A stretch of 29,175 bases of DNA from contig CAJOOX010000068.1 of the NCBI GenBank assembly GCA_905236195.1, forward strand, positions 1 to 29,175, given 5' to 3'. This document shows positions 12,516 through 21,629 of this stretch, piece by piece. Source of the DNA: an uncultured Bacteroidales bacterium (lineage in GTDB: Bacteria; Bacteroidota; Bacteroidia; Bacteroidales; UBA3663). The notes under the pieces are model-generated. The model saw nothing but the letters and a program-made list of their open reading frames with translations. It was not told where the DNA came from and searched no databases. The stretch's first letter is position 1, and the number at the start of each line of letters is the position of its first letter. Made by a program: the position numbers and the translations under genes.

Positions 12516-15356
12516 TCATTCCACCTTCTCGGGCTGCATCGTCACCTCGATGCGGTTGCCAGGCTTGAGGATGTCGCGCAGCATGGCGGCGATGTTCTCG
12601 GGTGTCAGCTGCTTGACGAGTTCCTTGTAGTCCTTGTCGTAGTCGATGCCCTCATACAGGTAGTGATACATGCAGTACTGCCAGTAGTTGTTGAGCACCG
12701 AAGCCTGGTCGTAGGTCTTGAGTTCATACTCCTGAACCTTGCGGAGCAGTTCTATGGAAGGACCGTTCTGAGCCACACTATCGACCCATTCATAGACGAT
12801 GGGGATGAGTTTCTCGAACTTGTCGGGATCGGTCTCGAAGCTGATCTTCAGCAGACCTTCCTCCTTCGGATACTTGTAGATGCCTCCGGAGACGGATACG
12901 CCGTACGTGCCGCCCTGTTCCTCGCGCACCTTCTCGGTGTAGATGATACGCATCACCTGAGCCAGAACATCCATGCGGAGGTCATTCCAGGCATTGAATT
13001 CGACGGGAGCGTTGTAATAAATCGAACAGCGGGTCGAAGAGGTCTTCATCGACTTGCCGAAGCGGCGGGTGAGAGTACCGGGCACGATGTCGGTGTGCGT
13101 GTCGAGGACGGGCTCACCCGTGTAGGAGAAATCGCCGGTCTCAACGTGCAGACGCGAGGGCAGACTGGCCAGATACTGGCAAACCAGCGGACGCAGTGCC
13201 TCCTCGTCGATGGTTCCTGTAAAGATGGCATCGAAGTCGGCGGCATCGCTGAAACGTTCCTTGTAAATTTCGAAGATTCGGTCGAGTTTCACCTTGGGAA
13301 GGTCTTCCAGACGGATGGGTTCGAGACGGGGATTGTAGCCGTAGAGGATGGCATTGATTGAGTCGCTGTAGGTCACCTTCGGGCTGGCATCGCGGTTCTT
13401 GAGGAACGAAGCCTGCTTCTGCATCAGGTTCTCGAAGAACTGCGTATCCTTGCGGGGTGCGGTGAAATACAGATAGATAAGCTCAAACATCGTGCGGGCA
13501 TCCTTTTGGGTGCTGTAGCCCTCCATGCCCTCGCTCTGTCCGGAGACGAAGGGACGGACAGAAACAGTCTTGCCGGTAAGCATCTTGTCGAGGGTCTCTC
13601 CGTCAAATTCGCCCACACCGGAGCCACGTACCACAGCCGAGAGATATGACATCGAAGGAACATCCTCAACGCCATAGTAGCTCTGTCCGCCCTTCGAGAA
13701 CATCTGCAGGTTGACAGCGTCAGCCTCGTAGTCGGTGTTTTTGAGCCATACGTTCATACCGTTGGAGAGTACCCACTGCTTATAGCCGAATGGACCTTCC
13801 TTCTCGGCGACAATCCTACCGGCAGCAGGAAGTTCGGAAATGAGCTGCTCAGGCAGTTCCTTGTCCTGGTAAGCCGTGTATTTCTTCTTCTGGGCATCGA
13901 GAATGGTCTTCTCAATGGACTCCTTCGAGGGGAGCTGATAGCCGTCGCGGGCGGGGCCGTAGATGGTAACCACCTGATTGCGGTCGGTAATCATCTCGCG
14001 CACTGCGCGGTTTACGTCCTTGAGCGTGATTTCCTTGACGAGTTTCTTGACAAGCTCGAGTTCCTGCCCGGCCGACATCAGGGGTTCGTTGTCGGTAAAG
14101 TTGCGGAGACAGTGCGACACGAAATGTTTGTTCGTCCGCTTGTCGCGTTCTGTATAGCTGTTCTCGGCCCAACGGAGCTGTTCTGTGAGCTGACGGTCAA
14201 GCTCTGTCTGAGTGAAACCGTGCTGACGTGCGCGTTCCATCTCGCCTACGATAACCTCGATGCCTCGGAGTACCGAGTCCTGATGCATCGTACCGCCGCC
14301 GGAGAAAGCGTCCTTGGTGGCGGCGAGGAAGAAACCTCCGTCACGCACCGACCCCGAAATAAATGCGGGATTGGGCTGCTTGGCAATCTCCTTGAGACGG
14401 TCGTTAATCATCATGCGCACCATCGTACCCAACATGTCGTCCTTGTAATAAGCCACGTTGCCGCGTTTGGAACGGGGTGTGGACTCACGTTTCTGATAGA
14501 GCGTGAAGATGACCGCGGGCTGTTCGTCATCGACAGCCGTGTGCACAATCATCTTTTTGTTGTCAGGCACGGGGTAATAGATGCGTTTGGCCGCATTCTT
14601 GGGCATCGCGATGGTGTCGAACATCTCGACAATCTTCTTTTCCACGTGATCGACATCGACATCTCCGACCACGATGATGCCCTGCAGGTCGGGACGATAC
14701 CATTTCTCATAGTAGTCGCGCAGGTCCTGATAAGGGAAGTTATCTACCACATCCATCGAACCGATGGGCATACAGTCGGCATACTTCGAGCCGGCATAGA
14801 TAACGGGCTGGGCATCTTCCATAAGGCGCATCATGGCCATCCCTGAACGGCGGGTACGCCATTCCTCATGGATGACGCCGCGTTCTTTGTCTATCTCGTC
14901 ATCCTGCAGCAGCAGGTTGTTGCTCCAATCGCAGAGGATGAGCAGACAGGAATCCACCACGCCGGGACGGTTGACGGGAGCTGACGAGATGTTATAGACC
15001 GTCTCATCGACCGAGGTGTAGGCGTTCAGGTTGGCTCCGAACTTGATGCCTTTGCTTTCACACCAGGCACGCAGGTCGGGCGATCCTTCCTTGCCGCGGA
15101 AATGCTGTGTGCCGTTAAAGGCCATATGCTCAAGGAAGTGGGCCAGACCGCGCTGACGGGGCTCCTCCAAGATAGAACCCACACGCTGTGCGATGTAGAA
15201 TTCGCCCAGATTCGGTGTCTGGTTATTATATCTGATGTAGTAGGTTAGTCCGTTCTTGAGTTGGCCTTTACGCACGGCGGGGTCGGTTGGGAGCTGCTGC
15301 GCTCCGGCTACTGCCGTTGTGAGGGACAGGACGAGGGTTAAAAGTTTCTTTATCAT
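12516..15356 (-). CDS. Secreted M16 family zinc metallopeptidase (two-domain, PqqL/pitrilysin-like)
   Basis: Predicted periplasmic or surface zinc peptidase acting on peptides. The start chosen is the ATG at 15356, because MIKKLLTLVLSLTTAVAGAQQ is a clear signal peptide; the frame itself opens seven codons earlier. The N-terminal M16 domain has the inverted zinc motif HFLEH (H73, E76, H77 from this start), with the distal Glu supplied by the ERGVIHEEW segment. A second M16-like half, including DFDAIFTGTIDEEALRPLV, lacks this motif and is presumably structural. At 946 residues it matches Bacteroidetes M16 proteins. It has its own hairpin-rich upstream region and is separated from the pectin regulator by 276 bp. 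No link to pectin use is evident. Confidence 0.92.
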   Translation of the reverse strand: MIKKLLTLVLSLTTAVAGAQQLPTDPAVRKGQLKNGLTYYIRYNNQTPNLGEFYIAQRVGSILEEPRQRGLAHFLEHMAFNGTQHFRGKEGSPDLRAWCESKGIKFGANLNAYTSVDETVYNISSAPVNRPGVVDSCLLILCDWSNNLLLQDDEIDKERGVIHEEWRTRRSGMAMMRLMEDAQPVIYAGSKYADCMPIGSMDVVDNFPYQDLRDYYEKWYRPDLQGIIVVGDVDVDHVEKKIVEMFDTIAMPKNAAKRIYYPVPDNKKMIVHTAVDDEQPAVIFTLYQKRESTPRSKRGNVAYYKDDMLGTMVRMMINDRLKEIAKQPNPAFISGSVRDGGFFLAATKDAFSGGGTMHQDSVLRGIEVIVGEMERARQHGFTQTELDRQLTEQLRWAENSYTERDKRTNKHFVSHCLRNFTDNEPLMSAGQELELVKKLVKEITLKDVNRAVREMITDRNQVVTIYGPARDGYQLPSKESIEKTILDAQKKKYTAYQDKELPEQLISELPAAGRIVAEKEGPFGYKQWVLSNGMNVWLKNTDYEADAVNLQMFSKGGQSYYGVEDVPSMSYLSAVVRGSGVGEFDGETLDKMLTGKTVSVRPFVSGQSEGMEGYSTQKDARTMFELIYLYFTAPRKDTQFFENLMQKQASFLKNRDASPKVTYSDSINAILYGYNPRLEPIRLEDLPKVKLDRIFEIYKERFSDAADFDAIFTGTIDEEALRPLVCQYLASLPSRLHVETGDFSYTGEPVLDTHTDIVPGTLTRRFGKSMKTSSTRCSIYYNAPVEFNAWNDLRMDVLAQVMRIIYTEKVREEQGGTYGVSVSGGIYKYPKEEGLLKISFETDPDKFEKLIPIVYEWVDSVAQNGPSIELLRKVQEYELKTYDQASVLNNYWQYCMYHYLYEGIDYDKDYKELVKQLTPENIAAMLRDILKPGNRIEVTMQPEKVE

Positions 15357-15632
15357 AAATTTTCTATTCGAATGCATTCGGAAATCCGGAAACTACCGGA
15401 CTTGTCCGCGATTATTAAAAAGATGTCAGAAAAAACATACCGTTCACGATTTCGGTATGCACTGCCGCAGGGGGCATACCGATGGGTGACCCTGAAGTCG
15501 TTGCCGGGGGGGGGATGAATCGCCACTGTCGCACGATGCGAATCCGAATGGGGCAACCGCTGCGGAGACTGGAGGGATTTTGTTTTTAATCATTTTTGTA
15601 TAGTTGAGAAGATTATTATTCATACAATGATG
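15357..15632 (-). promoter_or_regulatory. Structured intergenic/leader region upstream of the M16 gene
   Basis: No gene is supported here. It contains a perfect palindrome CGAATGCATTCG (15369-15380), TCCGG/CCGGA arms (15385-15400) and CATACCG/CGGTATG arms (15436-15459) with a third CATACCG at 15475. A run of nine G lies at 15506-15514. I see no convincing TAnnTTTG promoter; TATGTTTT on the minus strand near 15434 is only a weak match. The combination could be an operator or structured mRNA leader. Confidence 0.4.
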
Positions 15633-17618
15633 TCAACCAGCGACTACGTCGCGCGGGGATTTTCCGACTTGTTTTTTATATACTTTGGAGAAGTATTTAG
15701 CGTCGGAGAATCCGCAGAGATAGGCAATTTCGGTGACCGGTTTCTCTCCGGATCGGAGCATTTCGGTCGCATGGGCGATACGGGATTCGAGCAGCAGTGA
15801 TGCGGGCGTGGTGTGGAGTTCCTGTTTCACCCGTTCGAACAGGGCCGTACGGCTCATGGCCATAGCCGCGGCGATGGTGTCGGTGTTGAGGTCCGACTCG
15901 GAATAGTGTGCCTCGATGAAGGCTCGGAGCTGGTTCTCAAAGGATGACGGTTCCGTGTCGGGTGTAGAGTGATGAGTGATGAGTGACGAATCATCATTCG
16001 CGGGACTTTGTGCTTCCTCTTCGGGCTTTGTCGCAAGCGCCATCCGGGGCTTGTTCCAGTCCCGGATCCAGAAGGTGGTTCCGCCTGCAACGATTATCAG
16101 CATTGCAATCCACCAGAACCAGGACAGCGGCTCCCCCTCCCCTGTCTGAACCTTCTGTAACGGAGGCAACAGCGACGGGTTGAGAATGAGGTGGCCGCGG
16201 GTGGTGCAAAACTGGATTTCAGCGGTATCCGCAATGGCGGGAAAGGCCTCACTGAAATTGACTGTTTCTCCCCAGAACCCATGGTCGAGGACGCGCGGTT
16301 CATAGCCTGGCATCCAGGTCACAACGGCATTGTCACAGACCATCCATACCTCATCGCCGCGCCGGAACAGGGACAGAATGATATCGGGAACACCGGCCAG
16401 CGTGAAAGGCTGGACTATGCTGTCCGACGTCAGGCGATAGAGGCCTGTCCCCATCGAAGCCACAAGGGTAAGGGTATCGTTCACCTCACAAACGTCGCTG
16501 AAATCTGCCGAACCTGCCTGACTGACAGCTTCGGTGTCGGGATTCAACAGGAAAAGTCCCTGGGTCGTGCAAACACCCAGCCGGCCGTCATGCATGGGAT
16601 GAAGACGGCGAACTTTATGGTCTGGAATCAGGGTATGGGGATGCAGCAGAACATCGTCCGCAAGAGTGCCCGTTACCAGCCCCTGTCCCCAGGTGGCCAG
16701 CCATACCGAAGAATCCTGCTTCCAAACGTCGTAGATGTCCGTCGGTGAATCGGCTATCGCGTGAAATTCTGTGCCGTTCCAATGGAAGAGGCCCTGCCCC
16801 TTGGAGCCGAGCCAGACCCCATCGTCGGACTCTATCATGCGATAGACCTTGGAAAGTTTCTTCTGAGCCTGAAATTCACCGGCTGCCCCGTATCGGTAGA
16901 TATTATCGTTCTTGCAGGCAAGCCAGGTTTCGCCGTTATCCCGGTGCAGAATAGCACGGATTTCCTCGCTGAATGTTGCCGACTGAGGTCGGGAGATATG
17001 CGTCTTATGCACAAACACGGCAGGGAGGAAGGAGATTTTCCATAGAGCCTCGTCCCAGTTTACCCACAGGATGCCCTGGTGATCGAGCAATGCAACGATT
17101 CGGTTGTCGGGGTCGGGATTGTGTCCTTCGGGATAGGGAATGAAATATTCCGCTGAGGGATGCACGGCTTTCTTTTCATAACGGGTTATGTAAAGTCCCG
17201 TCGAATCGAGCGTCAATTGCCAGGGCTTAGTACCGCCGCGACGATAGAAGCGGCTCTCTGCCGGCTGCTGCGCCAGGGTCTGCGGATTGAACAGAAAGGA
17301 ACGGCTCTTGTTCTGATCCAGACACCACAGCAGTCCGTCCTCCACGGGATCCACCACGAGCAGACGTCCTATTTTCTGTCCGTCACCGGTCGTGTTGAGG
17401 GTCTGGAATCCGCGGATGGAATCCCATCGGCAGATACCGTTCCAGGTAGCCATCCATATCACACCGAGCGAATCCTCCTCGATGGTGGAGATGAACCTGT
17501 GGCTCAGTCCGTCTTCCGTCGTAAAGCGCTCATAGCGCATCACATCGGCAGCCCTCATTTCCGGACAGGAAACAAGGGCAATCAAACAGAGGATTATATA
17601 TCTGACGACACGATTCAC
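15633..17618 (-). CDS. Membrane-bound propeller-AraC transcription regulator (kinase-less HTCS-like)
   Basis: Predicted one-component sensor that links a periplasmic ligand directly to DNA binding. From the GTG at 17618 it has 661 residues: a signal-anchor (VNRVVRYIILCLIALVS), then two-component-regulator propeller repeats (about 25-480) including WMATWNGICRW, WLGSKGQGLFHW and WLATWGQGL. One membrane helix lies near 499-519 (WFWWIAMLIIVAGG), and an AraC-type double HTH fills 560-661, ending GFSDAKYFSKVYKKQVGKSP. Usual hybrid two-component systems of about 1300 residues also carry Y_Y_Y, histidine kinase and receiver domains between these parts; all are absent here. The reading frame extends to a TTG at 17652-17654, but that lies in the -33 promoter box, so the GTG is preferred. 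Its position after two pectin genes suggests it controls them. Confidence 0.85.
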   Translation of the reverse strand: MNRVVRYIILCLIALVSCPEMRAADVMRYERFTTEDGLSHRFISTIEEDSLGVIWMATWNGICRWDSIRGFQTLNTTGDGQKIGRLLVVDPVEDGLLWCLDQNKSRSFLFNPQTLAQQPAESRFYRRGGTKPWQLTLDSTGLYITRYEKKAVHPSAEYFIPYPEGHNPDPDNRIVALLDHQGILWVNWDEALWKISFLPAVFVHKTHISRPQSATFSEEIRAILHRDNGETWLACKNDNIYRYGAAGEFQAQKKLSKVYRMIESDDGVWLGSKGQGLFHWNGTEFHAIADSPTDIYDVWKQDSSVWLATWGQGLVTGTLADDVLLHPHTLIPDHKVRRLHPMHDGRLGVCTTQGLFLLNPDTEAVSQAGSADFSDVCEVNDTLTLVASMGTGLYRLTSDSIVQPFTLAGVPDIILSLFRRGDEVWMVCDNAVVTWMPGYEPRVLDHGFWGETVNFSEAFPAIADTAEIQFCTTRGHLILNPSLLPPLQKVQTGEGEPLSWFWWIAMLIIVAGGTTFWIRDWNKPRMALATKPEEEAQSPANDDSSLITHHSTPDTEPSSFENQLRAFIEAHYSESDLNTDTIAAAMAMSRTALFERVKQELHTTPASLLLESRIAHATEMLRSGEKPVTEIAYLCGFSDAKYFSKVYKKQVGKSPRDVVAG

Positions 17619-17623
17619 GATGG

Positions 17624-17655
17624 CAAAGATAACGCATAAAATCGAAAAAAACAAA
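17624..17655 (-). promoter_or_regulatory. Promoter of the propeller-AraC regulator
   Basis: On the minus strand TTTG (17652-17655), 20 bases and TATCTTTG (17624-17631) form a consensus Bacteroidetes promoter. The likely start site falls at or next to the GTG at 17618, so the message would be leaderless or nearly so. Confidence 0.8.
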
Positions 17656-17674
17656 TTTCGCGCAGAAAAAGTGC

Positions 17675-17711
17675 AAAAAAAGCAGGGTCCGTCCTCCCGG
17701 AAGAACCCTGC
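17675..17711 (-). terminator. Rho-independent terminator of the pectin operon
   Basis: On the minus strand GCAGGGTTC pairs with GGACCCTGC (one G-U pair) over a 12-base loop, followed by seven T residues. It lies 27 bases past the pectin methylesterase stop and separates that operon from the regulator promoter. Confidence 0.92.
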
Positions 17712-17738
17712 CGCAATGAATTGTGTCGAAAAACTAAC

Positions 17739-20700
17739 TTATTTCACAAACTTGACCATTCCATTTTGGATGCAGAGACCATAGGGCTTGGAGAGTTTGC
17801 GGCCCATGAGGTCGAAGGCAGCTCCCGAGTCGGCATTTTCAGCAACCTTGAGCGTTACGATTGCATCGGTGCTGTTGGCCGTAGCCTTGAGGCTGAGACC
17901 GCCGTACTCGTTGACGGCCTGTACCTGCCAGGTGTCGGTTGAGGTATAACCTTCGAAGGTTGTGTCCTTCGTGAAACCAACCACTTCCCCGTTTTTGGTC
18001 ACTACATAGCAGATGGCATAGGGAACTGCCGTCCAGGTGAGCAATCCGTCAGCGCCGGTGACAAGGGGAGCATCACAGGCCTCGCAGAGGATATCGGGCT
18101 GCCAGTTGTCGTCGCCGCTCATGACGTTGCGGAGAGTGTATTCGGCAGCCTCCTCGGCAGTCAGGGTATTCTTCACACCGAAGCGTTCCACCTTCTCGGA
18201 GCCGTTCATGTAATAGTAGTAGGTCTCGCGCTGCGAGAGGTCCAGTGGATTGCCATTGGCATCGACCGTATTGTACTCAGCCCAAAGGGCGGGCAGACCG
18301 CCCATGGTGTTGTACCATCCCTTGGCGGGAAGGTTGATGAAGGTCTGGGTGTTGATGAAGACGGTCTTGGGCTCGTTGTGCCAGGGACGGCCCAGCCAGA
18401 TATCGGTTACATTGACACCGGGATGTGGACGAATGATGTTGTTCTGGAAGACGTAGCCCCACTTCACGTCGGCGGCATGGCTGGGTGCCACGATATAACC
18501 TCCCGAAGGACGATTGATTTCGAGTGTGTCGCCGTCCAGATAGACGTTGCCTGAGTTGTAGATGAAATCCACAGCGCCCTCAATAAGCGAATTCCTGATG
18601 TAGTGGCGGTTGTTGGACGTGGAGGTTGTAATCCAAGTATCCTGATAGGAGAGCAGAGCCACGTTGTTGAGAGCAATGCGGTCGCCGCCGGTATTGAGTG
18701 CCAGAGCCTGCGGACCGGCCTGCTGCTCATGTCCGTATTCGTTCTCGAGGGTTATGTTCTCGAAGAAGACGTTGTCGGCATTGACGGTGACGGTAGCGCC
18801 AACACTGACGTGGACGGCATTCTCACCACCGGAGAGGGCATCGTTGAGAATCACGGCTTTGTCGCGATCCTGCCCGATGATGTGGATATAGGGCTTTGTC
18901 TTGGGGATATCGACATGCTCCTTGTAGCGGCCGTTCCTGACAAAGATGAGCCAGGGAGTTCCGCGCTGGGCGGGAGCTGCATCAATGGCAGCCTGTACGG
19001 TGGTGTAAACATCGCCCGAATAACCGGCTGGTGCCGTGCCTTCGGCATCAACCACAGCGTCGTAGAGCCGTGCTGCAGGCTGTGTACGCTCCATCGTCGT
19101 GAAGCTGAGGTTCACAGGCGATACGGGGTTTCCGCTGCGGCTCACAAGCACGCCCTCTGGCATAGAGAATGTATAGGGAGTGTTGTATTTCAGCCCCGCA
19201 TATTTGAAGACAGCAGTCTTACCGCTGATGATAGGAGCAATCTCCACGCCGTCAAGCGAAGCGGTGCCCGCTCCGGCCTTAACCTTGTTGTCAAAGTTGA
19301 GAATGATGCTGCCATTGGCACTGACGCCCGTAGCTCCGGAAGCCGGATTGCTGCTGACAAGGAGTGCCTTCTGGTCGGCTGCACCGGAGGCATCGGCCAA
19401 CACAAAGATTTCGGCAATGGACGTACCGTCATAGTCGCTCTCGACGCCAATCCTCGGACTGGTCCGGTCGGGCATCCAGCGAATCCAGACACGTTCGCAG
19501 TCGTTGGCATCCTCGGGCAAGGCAAATTCCTTGGGACCGTCCCATCCGCGTGCGGGTGGATTGAACTCGCCAATCTTGGCGAATGTGGTTCCGTCGGTGG
19601 AATATTCGACGTTGTTGATGCTGTAGGTGTTGTAGTCATCACCCAAGCAGCTGGAGATCGAGAGGTTCTCATAGCCCTTGGACGAGAATGAGATTTCGAA
19701 ATACCACTCCTCGGAAAGGAATTTCCAGATGCGTGCGGCATACTTGCCGTTTTCCTGTCCGTTGCTGATGCCGCGGGTGAGCCAGCTTGTTGTCTGGCCT
19801 GCTGCGTTGCGCACAGAGAGCATTCCTGCATTCTCGGAGTCAGCTTTGTAGTCGGCGACACGATCCTTGGATGGCTGGTCGTAGTAGAGATCCCAACCTA
19901 CAATGTAATCGGCTGCGGCAAAGGATGCGGTAACATTCTTTTCGCCGTCCATGTGTATGACACGTTCCGCATCGGTGGTGTTGTCTTCCCACCCGGTGAA
20001 TGTCATGATGCGGTTGTTGACGGTGGTGAGTTTCACATCGGTTCCCTCCTCGTAGTAATGGACACCATCTACATAGTTACCCACGGGCGAGAAAAGCACG
20101 AGATTCTCGTTGGCTCCCTCCGAGCGTGTAAGGTTGAGCGCATAGACATTGGCTCGCGTATAGGTAGCCAGCAGCGCGGTATGGGCTGCAATCTCGAAGG
20201 TATAGGGGTTCTGGGTGGAAACGACATTACCCTCTTCATCAGTCCAGGCGGCGAAATGGTAGCCGAAGTTCTCGTATGCGGTCACAGTGATGGTTGTTCC
20301 CTCGTCGAACTCGTTACCAACAGGTGTAGAAGATACCTTTCCGGCACCCTCGGTACCCAGTTTCACACTCATATTATATACCGGTACAGCCTCCAGTTTG
20401 CCCGTCACGTCGCCCGTTACAACCACGTCGGAGAAGGCATACTGCTTGTTGCTGGCAAGATTGTATATGTATATCTTGACATAGAAAATATCGTCGGTTG
20501 CGGGAATTTCACTCAGGTCGAACTCATGAGCCGAGACATACGGAGCCTCCTTGGCTAACTGGGGAGTGATAGCCGAGCCTACCTTGGTCTCCTGACCTCC
20601 GCTGACAAACACAACATCAAAGGCACCGCCGTTGGTACCCACACGGCTGGCGTTGAAGGAGAGCTTCGCGGGTTTGAAAGCGAGTGATTTCTTGGGCTTG

Positions 20701-21608
20701 AGCGTAAAGAGGAGTGCATGATTATCGTCGCCGGCCGTACCGGTCTCTGTAGGCTGGAACTGCTGACGGGTCACACCGGCATCGGTGCGCAGCCCCATGG
20801 GTTCGAGCTTGTCGCCCCAAGAGAGTCCGGCCACCGAGAAGAGTCCCTCGGCCGAGGTAACTGCATTGGTGGCGAGAGTAGCCGACTTGAGTTCCCATGT
20901 TGCAGTGAAGCCTTTCTCATCGACCTGCACTTCTCCACCGGCCTGTTCGGCCGAGACGGAAATCTCGTTGACACGCCACTGGGCTGTTTCCCCGTTGGGA
21001 GCTATGAGCCGCACGATGACCTTCTCCTTATTGTTGGCGGATAGGCTCGTTGTACTGGTCTCGTAGATCCACCAGGACGCTCCGCTCTTCACCCCGCCTG
21101 CATCACTCCACGACTGACCGCCGTCGGTGGAAACCACCATCTCCATCGACCGCTCATGATTGTCGCCGCAGGTATAGGCAATGGTGAACTGCACGTTCCT
21201 GTAGCCGGTGGTGGGAAAAGCCACCTCGATGTACTGGTTGTGCTGGGAGGCATCGGTGTAGTCGCTTATGCTGTTGGGATCCATATCCTGATAGAGCGAG
21301 AAAATCTTGTCACCATTGTTGTCCATGATGCCCCAGAACCGGGTACCCTTGGCCGAGAGATAACAATCGGTCAGCGAGCCTACAGACTCGTTAGGCAGAA
21401 TACGCGGCTGCGTACTGAATCCGTTCCATCCGACCTGCGCCCAGGCATCATCGGAGGGTGTGTAGGTGTTGTCGGCCACAGTGTAACCTGTGTCGAACGT
21501 CCACTTGGCCAGTTGTGTAGCCTCGTCGGCTGCAGCCGTCAATGGCAGCAGGGCGACTGCGGCAACAAGCCATTTTTTCAGAGATAAATTTCCATTCATA
21601 ATTGTCAT
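17739..21608 (-). CDS. Multidomain secreted pectin methylesterase (CE8)
   Basis: Removes methyl esters from homogalacturonan outside the cytoplasm. It has 1289 residues with a signal peptide; ATG at 21599 (MNGNLSLKKWLVAAVALLP) is an equally likely start. The order of domains is: beta-sandwich/CBM-like domain (33-220), a second (233-402), two bacterial-repeat (InlB-like) modules (410-565), a third sandwich (568-740) and a Big_5/SbsA-like Ig domain (745-840). The CE8 right-handed beta-helix follows (about 850-1165), then an Fn3-like domain (1180-1250) and a sorting-type tail. Catalytic residues are intact: Q967 in GPQAL, Q989-D990 in SYQDTW, D1014 in GAVDFIY, and R1074/W1076 in LGRPW. It lies 21 bp after the CE12 esterase and ends at a strong terminator. 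The accessory part is about three quarters of the protein. Confidence 0.95.
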   Translation of the reverse strand: MTIMNGNLSLKKWLVAAVALLPLTAAADEATQLAKWTFDTGYTVADNTYTPSDDAWAQVGWNGFSTQPRILPNESVGSLTDCYLSAKGTRFWGIMDNNGDKIFSLYQDMDPNSISDYTDASQHNQYIEVAFPTTGYRNVQFTIAYTCGDNHERSMEMVVSTDGGQSWSDAGGVKSGASWWIYETSTTSLSANNKEKVIVRLIAPNGETAQWRVNEISVSAEQAGGEVQVDEKGFTATWELKSATLATNAVTSAEGLFSVAGLSWGDKLEPMGLRTDAGVTRQQFQPTETGTAGDDNHALLFTLKPKKSLAFKPAKLSFNASRVGTNGGAFDVVFVSGGQETKVGSAITPQLAKEAPYVSAHEFDLSEIPATDDIFYVKIYIYNLASNKQYAFSDVVVTGDVTGKLEAVPVYNMSVKLGTEGAGKVSSTPVGNEFDEGTTITVTAYENFGYHFAAWTDEEGNVVSTQNPYTFEIAAHTALLATYTRANVYALNLTRSEGANENLVLFSPVGNYVDGVHYYEEGTDVKLTTVNNRIMTFTGWEDNTTDAERVIHMDGEKNVTASFAAADYIVGWDLYYDQPSKDRVADYKADSENAGMLSVRNAAGQTTSWLTRGISNGQENGKYAARIWKFLSEEWYFEISFSSKGYENLSISSCLGDDYNTYSINNVEYSTDGTTFAKIGEFNPPARGWDGPKEFALPEDANDCERVWIRWMPDRTSPRIGVESDYDGTSIAEIFVLADASGAADQKALLVSSNPASGATGVSANGSIILNFDNKVKAGAGTASLDGVEIAPIISGKTAVFKYAGLKYNTPYTFSMPEGVLVSRSGNPVSPVNLSFTTMERTQPAARLYDAVVDAEGTAPAGYSGDVYTTVQAAIDAAPAQRGTPWLIFVRNGRYKEHVDIPKTKPYIHIIGQDRDKAVILNDALSGGENAVHVSVGATVTVNADNVFFENITLENEYGHEQQAGPQALALNTGGDRIALNNVALLSYQDTWITTSTSNNRHYIRNSLIEGAVDFIYNSGNVYLDGDTLEINRPSGGYIVAPSHAADVKWGYVFQNNIIRPHPGVNVTDIWLGRPWHNEPKTVFINTQTFINLPAKGWYNTMGGLPALWAEYNTVDANGNPLDLSQRETYYYYMNGSEKVERFGVKNTLTAEEAAEYTLRNVMSGDDNWQPDILCEACDAPLVTGADGLLTWTAVPYAICYVVTKNGEVVGFTKDTTFEGYTSTDTWQVQAVNEYGGLSLKATANSTDAIVTLKVAENADSGAAFDLMGRKLSKPYGLCIQNGMVKFVK

Positions 21609-21629
21609 GTTTTATAAGGTGTTAATAAA

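Noticed and set aside
12486..13361. Plus-strand frame of 291 codons opposite the M16 gene
   Set aside because: Begins in the bidirectional terminator region and runs antisense to the M16 C-terminal half; the M16 reading is secure.
15353..15556. Minus-strand 67-codon frame upstream of the M16 gene
   Set aside because: It overlaps the M16 start and the palindromic leader, contains the G9 run and resembles no known protein.
18603..19691. Plus-strand frame of 362 codons opposite the pectin methylesterase
   Set aside because: Antisense shadow of a protein with clear conserved domains; no start signal or family match.
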